Shown in pieces: positions 1 through 12,500 of a stretch of 64,000 nucleotides of DNA. Location: the NCBI GenBank assembly GCA_003342895.1, contig PTFA01000028.1, positions 6,243,828 to 6,307,827 on the forward strand, in the 5' to 3' direction. Origin of the DNA: Casuarius casuarius (lineage: Eukaryota; Chordata; Aves; Casuariiformes; Casuariidae). Within the stretch, counting starts at the first letter, position 1; each line of letters starts with the position of its first letter. Made by a program: the position numbers and the translations under genes. The notes below the pieces were generated by a model that was not told where the DNA came from, did not search any database, and worked only from the letters and a program-made list of their open reading frames with translations.

Positions 1-204
1 ACTAGGGAGAATAGGAGTGTGGAACCATCCATTTCCTTAAAGCTTCCATTGCCTTTCCTGCTGATGTGGTTGAGCATGTAACCTTGGAAATGTGCTTAAA
101 TTTTGCAAATATTAACTTTTGCTTCCAAACATTCTTTAAGAATCTTATCAGCAATGCTGAACTGTTTTTTGCACTGAGCTAAATTGCCAAAATAGCTATT
201 TAGA

Positions 205-330
205 TGGGTTGTGACTCAGAAGATCTGGCTTCTGTTCCAAGCTCTGCTACTGTTTTCTTTTATAGCCTTGAGCAAATCCCTTCTTCTGTCAAATAGGTGA
301 ATTAATAGAGATGTGGTGGGATTTAATTAG
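205..330 (+). repeat. Ancient MIR-like (CORE/tRNA-type) SINE remnant
   Basis: The order of short blocks follows the amniote MIR body: GACTCAGAAGATCTGGCTTC, then CCAAGCTCTGCTACTG, then CCTTGAGCAAATCCCTTC, then a CTGTCAAATAGG block matching the 'CTGTAAAATGGG' region. It is strongly degenerate, so this rests on block order rather than identity. Confidence 0.5.
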
Positions 331-720
331 CTAATGTTTCACTTACTTGGATGCAGAAATTATCATGGCCACCAAGCACCTTGAGAAGAAAGGGAGCCAG
401 TGGAAAACACCAGTCAGGTCTGTACTGCATCATCATAGCACTCAAGAATGGAGAAGAGGAAGAAATAAGCTTCTAGAAAATTCCAGACAATCCTGGAGCT
501 ATCTGGAGTCTCTGGAAATGTTTTCACATTTATCAGGTCAGAGCCTTTCAGATTTTATTTTGTGGTTAATTAATGAGTTTATACAAAAATGAACAACCAT
601 GTATGTGTATGCATTTTCATATATCTATATAGTTATGCAGTTCTATAGTAATAGTTATAAATGTAGGTTATAGAGATAGTTTCTAATTTTTAGATGTAAC
701 TCTGTTCCTAACTATAAAAC

Positions 721-748
721 CACACACACACACACACACACACACACA
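721..748. repeat. (CA)14 microsatellite
   Basis: Uninterrupted CA dinucleotide run of 28 nt. Confidence 0.95.
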
Positions 749-3700
749 TGCCTCTCTATCAATCTATATGTATTTTTCTGCTTTAAAGAAGCAGTGAAAA
801 CTACTTCCCATATAACAAGAACCTCTCTTGAAAAAATAACAATATCAGCTCAAGTCTATCTATCTGCCCTTCTAAGTGTGATAGAAATCAACCATCTATT
901 CAGAAGTTGTTGGGAAGACAAGTAGGCAAACAAAATAGCCTTCATTGCCTTAGAAAAACAGGCCAAAAATCAAGCTTAGTATNTGGAAAGATTTCTATAC
1001 CACTTACGCTGTACCACTTGAATAAGCAGAATTAATTCTTTTCAAATGTCCTTACAGAAAAATTGCTTTATCCAATTATTTACCTTTTTGCACTCTAATT
1101 TCACTGGATTATTTACTGTGTTTTTCAGACTCGCATCCCATTTGCTGCCCCATTCCTTCTTCCTGTTGAAAACAACTTGTAAAAGAGCCAGGCAAAAATT
1201 TGCACAGCTCCATGCTCAGGCTAGTGATACCACGGGTCAGTTCCTCCCTACTTAGCAGTTTCATCTTCATCTACAAATATCTTTTACATTAGGGCTGTCC
1301 AGCTGACAGGCCAGTGAGTATACCCATCCTGTGAGATGCTTCTGTGCAGATCCAAACTGACTTCAGATGTTTCTTAGTGTGTTAATGCATGCCTGCACCC
1401 TGAGTCTCTGAGCTGTTGTTGCATCCAACCAACTGGCCCACAGCATTGCCCCCAAACTGGCATCCCAGTTCTGGAAAGATTGGCTGACATAGGTCTCAGC
1501 TTTAAATGAACTTCCTCCGTCACCCTTCAGTGCATACACACAAAGGCCCTTGTTCCTTTCCTCCCATTGCCTAGAAAGTCCACCAGAGTGCTACAGAGCT
1601 TAGGCACACACAAAAACATCAAGAGCTGGTAACCATAAAGAAAGTGAGAAAAAGGCAAAAACATCAACTATTTATAATATCCCCTATTTAGTTTTGACCC
1701 AGAGTGTTTCTTCCTTCCCCTTAAATGCAATTTATGAAGTATTTTTGCATTATCATCTACACAGAGAAGGAAGCTGGCCCCTTCTGAAGCAGGATGTGGA
1801 CACATTGTTGGTCATCACCAAGCGAAAGCTGTGAGATGTCTCTCTAGGCACTGACCTACAGAGGGTATGTTTAGTGCATATTTGAAACACAGACTCATGG
1901 TGCGAAAAGCGTTTATGTGCCCTTCTCTGCTTCCTCCTCCAAAGTCCTGTCCGGACTCTCTGAGAAAGGAACAAGAGCTGTTTTCACAAGTCTCCAATCT
2001 CAGGCTACTAACAAATCCTCTTCGACCATTTTCAGCAATAGCCACAGAGCTCAAAGCAATTTTAAGGAACACTCTCACTAATGGCATTTCCAGAAGTGTC
2101 AGTTTTTCACTCAACAGAAGATTGTATGGGTAGGACTCCCACATATTGCCAAAGATGCAGGGCCAACCTACTACAAACAGTTGCTTGTGATCTTAAGATA
2201 CTACTGAGCATTATCCTTCCAAGGATTCCTGTGTGATGCCAGTGATATCACAGAAAATTAAAGGAATTCAGCACAATATATAAGGGATTTGGCCCAAAGA
2301 AAGCCTTCATTGCCTCTGAACAGAGCAGTTCATTTTGAGTGCTCTCAGGGAGGAAAGATGCCCTCTAAACAGAGTATTAGAGAAAATGCAACAGAGAGTA
2401 GACTAACCAAGAGAGCTAGGCAAGGTTTTGCTCGGCAAGAATTTTATCATTTAAAATAGCCTCTCAAAAAGGCTATTCATCAAGCTGTAATTCATCTCAA
2501 AATACATCAGTTTTGGATAACATTTTTTGGATGATGAGGGCTTGAGAATACTTATGGCCATTTTTGACAGGTTACCTAGTGGGAATTCCCATTCCCTGTG
2601 ACTTTGGAACTGAAAGAAACAGTGCAGCATATGATGCAGGAGGTTCTTCTAAATCTTACCCAGCCACACACTCCCTTCTCTGCCTCTCTCCACCCCATCT
2701 CCATGACCCCCCACTATCAAACCCATTATAATCCTCCAGGGCTTCTTGCTCAGCAGCCCGATCTCCAAGAACAGAAGAAATCTTTGCAGGCTCCTGACAT
2801 CACCATTGAGAATGCTCTGTGTGCTGGCACTGCTCACCCTCTTAGAGGCTGCTTATATGCAGTGCAGGCTTTTGGTCCCATCTATCTCCTGTTGTAGCAG
2901 CCTTTGTGTTCCTTGGCCTGTCTGTTTCCCTCCTCTCCTCCGCTTCCTCAGCTCCAGTGAGCACTGTCTAATGACCTAAAACATAGCAGCTATAAATATT
3001 TACACAAAAGCACAATACATTGTGGAGCTAAAACAGTATGTCTATTGGAAAGCCCAAATACATTACTTAAATTTCCCTACTTGATGTTTCTTTAGCTCTT
3101 TTTATTTTCTATTTTTTTTAAGCTTAGAGAGACCAGGGTTGCTTTTTCCATCTGTTTTTGCATCATGTTGATCATGGCAGACTCTGTTCGACAGTAATAA
3201 CTATGATCAACAGGAAGATGGACATAGTTTTGAACAGAGCATGACATGAGGAAGCCAAGCCATGCCAGCCTGAATAAGCATCATGGTTTTTGAAGATTAC
3301 TGGTAGTCTCTTATTCAAGTCATTAATTTATCAGAACCACCAGAATAAATGAATTATCAGATTTTGTGCACTTCTCAGTGCTTCAGTAGATATCCTGTCA
3401 ACTGCAGAAAATCAGTTTTTGCCTGAAGGTATTCAGTTGCATAAATAACCTATTAACCCAGCAGGATGCAGCCTGAGCTAGTGCAAAACATCCATGTTAC
3501 ACTTCATTTTTGAGAGCATATCTTTCTCCCATTCCTATTGGCTGTACTACTAGTCCTGGACCCAACATCATGCTTTCATCCAGTCACAAGGGAAAAGCAA
3601 ACAAGCATATTTTTTCATGTCTTCCACGCAGCTCTGTGAATCATTTCACTACAATCCCATTTCTCCTATGAACAAGACACCAGCTGCTCAGATTCTGCTT

Positions 3701-6019
3701 CAGAGCACACAAGAAGTTAGAGAAAAATGGTGATCTCCAGATTCAGTTCTTGCCTGTCAGATCTCTCTGTTCTTGCATTTACCATTGGTTTTCTTATTCT
3801 AATGGAGTTAGAACAATACACAGCTTCTCTCTTTAACTATGGGGGGAGAAATGACCAAGAAAAATATTTTTGAAATTCTTCATGCTCTTAGATGTATTTA
3901 GATCCATAGTGTTTCATAAAATCAAGAGTACTAGATCAGACTATATTGATAGAGTATGAGGAAGGGCAGGTAAGCATGTTTTAACATAGTGAAACACCTT
4001 GAAAGATCTCAATCACTGGGTGGAATAAAATTCAATAGACTCAGTGTGCTGTTGAAGGTTATTTTTTGCAGCATAGCCTTTGCCTAAATACACCCTCCCT
4101 GCTACTGTAATCTGTATTAGTTGGCCACAGATTCTTCAAAGAAGATGAAACACTGTTCTCTCCTGAATTTCACGTTTATTAAAAGATTTCATCTTCTCCT
4201 GTGTAATGTTTGCATCACAACACAAATCATCAGCTTGCTTTGACCCTGACACCATTTTATAGGCTTAATAATAATAAATCTATGTCCTGAAATAGTTTCT
4301 GCAGATTATAGCAATCAATCAAAATTCAGGGAGCCTTAAACCATTAATGTCATCGGCAATGATCCAGCACCCTGGGAATCCATCTAAATCAGCCATTATT
4401 ACTGAAAATGCTCCTTAAGAGCCTTAAGATAAAGGTAGTATTTGGGAGCATAAATTGCAGTTCTATTTTTACCAGCCATTGAGGGATGATTTTCATAGTG
4501 ATTTTTGTATCTGTTTTGAGCAAGACAAAGCCAGAACAATTCTTTCTTTTGCCTCATGCAGCTGTTTTGGTTATTGTAATAGAAAAATAGAAGCCAATAC
4601 ATGGAAGATTGCTTTACTAAAATGAAACTAAAGTATTTGTTATATAAAGAAGTCTCTGCATTTTTGAAGGAAAAGAAAAGGATTGTCCTCACAAGTCCTC
4701 AGTGCACTTCATATGGCAACATTTCAAGTTCAAGGCCACACTCCTAAAGAAAGCTGTGCTCAGTTTACTGGATTACAGATATCTGCAAGTTTTGGTAATT
4801 TCATACTCTGCAGTTTTGTGCTGTGGAGAAACATTGCAAGAGTTCAGGATAAAGCAATTCTTTCAAAGAGTGACACATGTATAGCTCTTTGTCTTGGGAT
4901 TTTCTGCAGCCATCTATTAACAGAGTACCTGCAAGCCTATCAGGTAAAATCAATGGCTATAGTGAAAACTCGCAAAACTTCTTTTTGTTTCTGGGTAATA
5001 CTCTCTTCATTTTCATGGTTGTGTGTAGATTTTTTTATTATTTTTTTTCTTTACCTGTTCTAATTGTATGTGAATGTGGATTTTTTTTTTCTTTTAGTTA
5101 GCTGTTTGGGTTGAAAACTGCTAGTAAAGCAGAAGAACTATATACTTGGGGGTAAGGTCTTTGAAAAGTGTCTGAAGCATGTCCTACTGATTATCATGCC
5201 CAGCAGATTGTTCCCACCAAGCTTGAGCATGAAACACATCTCAAACACATCAGCATAGGTTTTGTGATCAGCATTGCTGTGAGAAGAGCCATCATGTTAT
5301 AAAAATCAGAGTTTCATATCTAGTAGTAATGGATTCAAGATGCCATCGAAGATTAGGACCAGCCTCACAAATTTGCTAGAAGTGAGCTTATCTCACAACA
5401 GCCTAAACCACAGTGAAAAACATTGAGAAGCAACGGAGGCAGTCCAGCAGTCTCCATCTTCAGCAATCTGCATCTCAGTAGAAATCTAGCCAGATAGCTA
5501 CAACGCATACTAGCAATCTCAAATTCAGATGAAGAATTTTTTAAGTCAGGTTGCTACAGATCACCTCAGCATACCAGCCCTATCACAAGGTATCTCTGAA
5601 CCAAGAACAACTCTATTTTTAAATGGCCTAATATATCCACAGGTGCAGCTACTATTGTGTTGTTCCTCTCATGATTTTTCCCATAAATAAAGCAAACATG
5701 AACTTACTGCGTGGATGACTTTGAGTCTTAATACCTATAAAGAAAAGAAAAGAACACAAAGCCTTGCATCAGAAAGCACATTGTATGAGACTCACTGAAA
5801 AGCAGCTTATGTTTTGAGCTAATTAAAAGGAAATATATCAGGAAATATATATAGATAGGTTTTCAGCCTCCCATTTCATATTGAAAAGTGCAATATGTAT
5901 GAAAACAATCTTCTGGCTCCCTACTTGTATGAAGCACTCCAGTATCACCTGGTGGCTCCCTGGTTTTGCAACTGCTATAATTCCCTGATAAGAGATTTGC
6001 TGCTGTTCTGCACTTGAAA

Positions 6020-6055
6020 TATGACATTGTCATTGTTCTGTGATGATGGCTGAAA
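6020..6055 (+). repeat. 36-bp direct repeat, copy A
   Basis: Matches 7706-7741 with a single mismatch (31 identical bases from CATTGTCATTG to GGCTGAAA). Flanks are not clearly similar. No known element recognised. Confidence 0.85.
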
Positions 6056-7705
6056 CTTCAGGTGTCTAGGGAAAAAGATTTCCACAGCTGACTCATTCCC
6101 TGTGAGAAAGGGCTAAGCTTTGCTCCCCATCCCCACACCAATCTCTAAAATTCCAGTCCCACCAGTGGTACGCCACGTTCCTTTATCTGAAGCTGGATTA
6201 GAGGCCTGCAGAGACTATGCANTAGGGAGAGCCAGGTGTAAGGGGAAAAGTGGGTGTTCCCTTTCTCATCTGTTCTGCAAAATAATACAAGAATAATCTA
6301 TGAAAATCAATCTAAGGAGCACGCAGCTAAATCATCTTCTCTTATTCTTTCCTTATCCTTGTATTTCCTAAAATGATACACTTGACCTTTTAAGTCTTTT
6401 AAATTTGATAGCAATATCTTTCAAAAACAGACAGGCAATTGTGACCTCGACAATGTCAAACAATTTTATGTACCATTAGATGCCAGCCCTTCTCATTTAA
6501 CTGATTTGCATTCGGGACTGCAGCTCTCCCTGAGCTAGGTGGTTGTTAATGGGGCCTGCTGCTGTGGTTGGTGATGCAATGAGCTATAAATGCAACCTTT
6601 TATTTTAGCTTTTACTATGCAAGTAACACCAGTTACTGTAAAAGCTGTTTGGAAATATGGGTGACGAAACCCATCAGTTGAATGATGTAGCCTAACCTAT
6701 GTCTGAAACTGTGCTACAGGAATTGCAGTTAAAGGTGGAGGGTAGGGGCCAAAAAAACCCCAACGCCAAGATTTTGGAGATGGATAACTACTACTTTAAT
6801 GAAATAGAATAACAAGCAATGAAGTTTTTATTTTAATATCTGAGGAAAGTTTCCCAGAAATACTGAACAAACCACTTGACTAAAGAGACAAAGCACAGGA
6901 GAAGGAACTCTGCCATTTCTCAGGGATCATGAAATTCCCCAGTGTCAGGATTTTGGGGCTGGTCTAGTCTGCATCTCACTGCTGCTACAAAGGAGATGAT
7001 AGGCAGGATGAATGTGGGTTTTTTTGAGTTCCTTCTCCTTCACACCTCTAGTGCGTGCCACATCTATCAGACTGCATGTGATTCCTTCAAGCTATGTCAT
7101 ACAGCTCTAACAAATGGTTTTGAGATCTATACGCGGAGTGATGCTATGGCATAGACCTGGGCCCTTACTGATCCCTGGACAATGATGAAAAGCATGGATC
7201 TGGGCAGTAACAGAGCTCAGGCATGTGCCAGATAATGACCTAATCCTCAGATGAGGATAAGACCAGCTTCTTTCCGAACTGCATTTTATCTTCAGCAGAA
7301 CAAGCACAGGTTAATGAAATACCTATATTCTCTATATTTAAATCCATGGAAGCTCTTGGGAAAAACATTTGGACTCTGAATAGTTAACTCTTGACACAGT
7401 ATCCCTGTGGGATGTTATCTTATCTGAGAGAACTGCTAATTTGCACTGAGTTGTATTGCTATGCAATCTAAACAGGAAGAGAGTATTTCAGAACCAGGAC
7501 GTCTGGTGTGTGCGGACCCCTTGTACTTATGAACATCTAGCATTCTGCCTAACTTTTGACCTTCCAGTTGTGACCGTCTAGTTCTGGAAATCTGAGGGTT
7601 TTGGTCTGTGAACTCTAATCTTTCACCTAACCTGCAGATTGAGACATTAACACCAGCACAGTTAAGGAGAAGAGACCAGCAAGATCACCTGCATGCACAA
7701 TGCTG

Positions 7706-7741
7706 TATGGCATTGTCATTGTTCTGTGATGATGGCTGAAA
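7706..7741 (+). repeat. 36-bp direct repeat, copy B
   Basis: Second copy of the 6020-6055 sequence, 1686 bp downstream, same orientation. Confidence 0.85.
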
Positions 7742-10700
7742 ACTCCATCCCAGAGATTTCTGTCTCTTCGTTCTTTTGAGGAGCAGCCCAGATTCTGTCA
7801 TGTTTCACCCTAGTGAAAATACATAAAGGAGATTTGTTATATCAGTGACTGTGTATACTACAGTACATAAATTAGGTCATAATCTTACAAATCTACATCT
7901 GATCTTTACAAATTCTTAGATGTATCCAAAAAAAAGAGTTCATTGCATTAGTTAACCATATGCATAAAAGTCTCTAAGATCTGAACCTTGATTATTGAAT
8001 GTATTTAGTCCTGTTTCCCATTTCCCATTCCATCTGATTTATATCATAAAGAAGACATAAGCGAAAAGCTTGCAACAATGTGACTTTCCTGGAGACTAAT
8101 GAAGCCAAATGAGTATAGAAAGACCTGGCTTACGACTATACATGCCTTGCTAAATAAATCAAATCTGATCCTTCTGAGTCTGGATGAGTTTAATCTCAGT
8201 GGATTTCCAAATTCCACAGACCTGAAGGTTCAAAATCTTTCTGCTGGTCTAAGCAGCTCTGTTGATCCCTAGCACTATTGTGCAGCTATGCCTAAGGCAC
8301 TCCTTCCCACCAAATGCATAACACAACCCTGTATCTACTTAAGGTTAACAGGCTCCTCAAGAACGTCAAGTACCCTCTGTAGGAGCTGCTAGAGATGTGA
8401 GGTCCTGAGTCACTTTGAGATAAAGAACATGGTTCAGAAATGGTGCCGGGCTACACAACCGTTGTTCCTGCCTGCAAGTGCTAGGCCCTTAAAACATGCT
8501 ACAGCTGCAAGATGGAGCAATTCAGTCCACAGGGTGGTAGGGCACACTGAAGAGAAAAATTAGAAAGAGGCAAAGATGAGCTTGGTCATATAAAACTCTA
8601 CATAGAAAAATTCTTCAAAACATTTGTAAGCTTTTCTGCTCCTAATCTAAAAACCCCACAATTTTTTTTTTCAGTGGACTGATACTCCCAATACCTGGCA
8701 CACTCCCTCTGACTATTTCCTTACTGAATGAGGACAAGAGAGAAACAGCAGTAGGTGAAGGCAGGGTGGTGACCTGGGAGAAAGCAGTACTTGTAATATT
8801 TGTTTTACTGGGAGGATAATTTAAAGAAGTCTCTTACTGTTTATGAGACTATTAATGAAGCTAAAGATGGAGGCAAGGATTACTTTTTTGGATTATCATT
8901 CTGCTGCTTATCCTCTGACAGGGGCATTTAACAATCTCCAAACTCTTCATGTGGAAGTGTTGGTCCTCCCTGGATTTTCAGAAGATTAGACAGGCTATCT
9001 GATGTCTGACGTTCCACAGACCCAAGGGAGAAATTAAGTACAGTTATGACTAGTAGGATTAAAATTCTTCTCTTCCAGAAAATATAAATCAGACCTTGTA
9101 TTAACAATTGTTAGAAATATCTTCCAACCTTTCCTTTCTGTGTAAACACATACTGTCATTGCCATGGGGTTTAGGTGGAGTTTGCATGGGAGAGGAGAAA
9201 GTTGAGAGTACAAACTGGTGTTGTCTTTACAGCTGTAAAGTAATGGTCGACAGCTGGAAAATACTTCAAGCATTAGGATTTGGTACTGTGATGAGGATCA
9301 GTGTGCCCAAGGACTAAAGAGGCCTATAGAAAAGATTGGCCATAATAGAGAAGCAACTTTCTTCATCTCCTTTTTAATCCACATTATTCCAGATGTAATA
9401 TGAAGCAACCTCAAGAAGTTACTACTCTGAAGTGTCTAATAAGATTTCTTAGTCATGTAATTTAAAATGTGAAGTTTTTCCTTCTTCAAGATGAAATGTC
9501 AAGTGGAAGTGTTGTCTTTATTGTGGATGATAAATTCTGAGTGCAGTGAGGGAGTAGAGAGCTGACAACTGTACATGGGAGAGTTTCTGAAAACTGGCTG
9601 TGGTTGTGACTCATTAATTGTTCAGCAAACCTGTGCTTGGATTGACACTATGCTTTGCTATTGGCAGAGTTGTAACGGAGAAAGTGAGTATTTCCCCCCT
9701 TAGGGCTTGCCAAACATTGTGTAATTCCCAGTGATGATGAATGTTCTTGAATCCCAAAGAAGCCAACAGGATCAGAAGGTGCTCAGCACGTCTTCTCTGG
9801 GGGAATGAGCCTATAGGCCCATTGCAAATCAAGTTCCAGAGCAGAACAGGTAGGGAAGTGCGTATCTGCTAGTGGGTTGGGGGCTGAAAGATCTACAACT
9901 CCATTCTTAATGTTGGTCCAGGCAGGGTCAGTCCCAGTCCTGCAAGGAGGTAGCAGTCTGGCCTTCTGTAACAGAGAGTTGGACTTAGCTGGACAAGGAG
10001 TTACTGATAGAAGTCCCGTCCATCCATGGTGGTCCTTTAAATGTTAACTACAAAACATAGCAATTTTTCATGCTTTTTCATGTATATTAGATTGCCTGTC
10101 TACCCAAAACAAGTACTACAAAGGGCGTTATGTACCATTGGCTGTTTGGGATGTGACTGAGTACAGGCCTAGAAACCTCAGCAGAGGAGAGCAAAGAAAA
10201 AGTAGCATGTGCACCACCTCTATACCACAGCAATGGTAATGTTCACGGCTGCTCAGGAGTTTGACTTGTTAATTTTGTTGGGCAGAAAAAACAATCCTTG
10301 GCATTAAGCTTACCCTTTCATTCTGAACTTGACTCCTGCTTCCTCAGAGAGCCTGTTTCAGTAGGCTAAGAAGTATCATTTTTCAGTCATGTTAGCTCAA
10401 GCAATGCAATTCATGCAGCTCAAAAACTATGTTAGGCTGCAGGCTAATATGCTCAAAGACTTGTTAGCTGCCTATATTTGGCCTAGGGGGGGAGTCTAGG
10501 CTACAGCACACTGAGTAATACACCTTCAAACTTTGCTTTGTTCTTAATATAAATAATAACAGGAAGCCATATAGGTGTAATTGGATTCTGAAGAGACGCA
10601 TCCATCATTTGTATGTATGTAGATAGATACACATATAGCTTCACTATCTAGCTTCTCTAGCAGGTCTCCAGTGGCATTCACAATAGGGAAGAGAAAGCCC

Positions 10701-12319
10701 ACCGAAAAGCTCCTGGATATGTAGAAAGATGCTCAAAATTTCATAAGCTGTAGTGATGTCTTCATTGTACTGGGCTTTTCAACCATCTTAATTTAGCTGC
10801 ACCTTTTGTACTCCTAAAAAAGGATCAGAGACGTGTGATCAAAGACATCTTTTGTCTGGATCCCTGGTTTGTGGTGAATGACACTTATCTGGCTGAATAG
10901 TCAAGCTAAATCAGCATAATAATTCTGTTTTACCTGAATAAGGCTGTACAAGAAATACTTTTTCCCATTGTTCCTAATGTACATGGAGGCTTGGGGTAGA
11001 TAAGTGGATGCAGGGGGCTTGCTCCCTGGCTGCTAATTTCAAACCCAGACTGAGATCCAAGGTTCAGCTTTTTCAGGAATTTGGATTCAGATCAGTAAAG
11101 AGATGAGGACATTGTGGCACAGTCCCGATTCAGAGCCAACATTTCTAAATGCACAGGTGAACTGGCATATCGTCACTGCCGTAAGCTCATCCCAAGCATA
11201 CAGCATGATACAGATCTTCTGCTTCCCAAAGCCTTCTGGCAGATTATTATGTTTGCTGCTGTGGTGGTTCCATTTGTGTTTGTAGTAAAATGCAACAATA
11301 AAGTATTAAAACTAAGAAAACAATTCCTTAGTCCGTGCTGCAATAACATCCCATGTGAACCGGGCAGTTCCCAAACCATTCCCTGTAAAGCACTCTCTCC
11401 CATGAAAGCTATTCTTCTGTACTGACACTTTGGGGTCTGTTACCTCTCCCCTGTTTCTTATGCTCAAGCTTACAGGACTTCCTCCTCCATGCAGCCTTCA
11501 CCACTGGAAAATCTTCTTGAATGCTTTCTTTGAAAATCTAACCAAAAAACATCTAGATCACTCTCCCAGTCTTTCCTATTACTCATAGCTTTAAAATATC
11601 TAAGCAGTTTATTTTAAGCCATTCCTTCATCTAATTCCATGTCTCTAATCAAATTATCCTGCTGTTAGCTGTTCTCTCAGTAATCCTCAAAAAATTGTTT
11701 CTTAGCTAAGCTGATTTGTAACAAATTCTCCTCCACAGGCTCAATTCTGGGGCCAGGACTCTTGTTCCCTGCATTCTGACCCTGAGCTTTTAAAATCTTC
11801 AGCATTCCCTCTTGGGGTTGATTTGAATTGAAGTAGACAAGACAAGGCAATGCCACACCGCTGAAGGGCTCCACAAGCAAAGCCTGTTTCAGATGATTTC
11901 AATTTCCATTTACAACAGTTCTTGGCCTCCTATCTGCCAGACATCGCTGGAAAGGTACCCACCAAGCTGAGGCAACCCTCCAGCTGGGATGCAGCATTTT
12001 TGCCACATTAGTGACAGGCGACTGCTTTCTTCTTTCATCAAAGTAAATGATATATAAATAATGTTCCTGTTGTTCAGTGGGAGAAAACCCAAGGGGAAGG
12101 GAGGCCGGTCTTCTACTCACGAGAATGGCTAATTACTAATGAGTTTCTGTCTCTGAGTTGGTTTAAGAATAAAAAGCATCTTTTTCTTCGGTATAGTGGA
12201 GTACTCTCACCATGATGCTAATAGGTACTTGGAACAGGAGTCTTTTAAACGAGATCTCTTGTTAGGGCTATTAAGGTAGATAAATAGTGCATATTAGTGT
12301 ATTTAGTGTAGTGTTCTAT

Positions 12320-12500
12320 TAGTGTATATAAATAATTAAGTGGACATTGGAGCAGGATCTTGAACCTTGTTCTCCCATATCCCCAGTGAGAGATCCAGCC
12401 ACTGGGCCATTGTATCCCTCCTAATTGCTTGTGCTTGCTCTTGGACCTGTGGATATTTAATTATTTCTACAAGGGGGAACAACTCCCACAGAGGAGACTG
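12320..12500 (-). repeat. tRNA-derived SINE remnant with head-to-head second arm
   Basis: On the minus strand TGGCCCAGTGG (12399-12409) fits a Pol III A box and GGTTCAAGATCC (12355-12366) a B box with one extra base, at tRNA-like spacing with GGGATATGGGAGA between them. The element then runs into CTTAATTATTTATA. A second TTAATTATTT arm with GGGGGAACAACTCC follows on the plus strand at about 12450-12490, so two arms point away from each other. It resembles old amniote tRNA-SINEs. Confidence 0.5.

Larger units (their letters stand above)
331..12319. other. Gene-free DNA (downstream side of PIK3R1)
   Basis: No exon, RNA gene or complete mobile element recognised. It contains the (CA)14 run at 721, the 36-bp direct repeat pair and a stretch at 6420-6680 rich in transcription-factor-like motifs. 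Short ORFs here have no protein similarity I can recognise. Confidence 0.7.

Noticed and set aside
6036..6056. C-box-like GTGATGA and D-box-like CTGA suggesting a C/D snoRNA
   Set aside because: The two boxes are only a few bases apart and there is no terminal stem.
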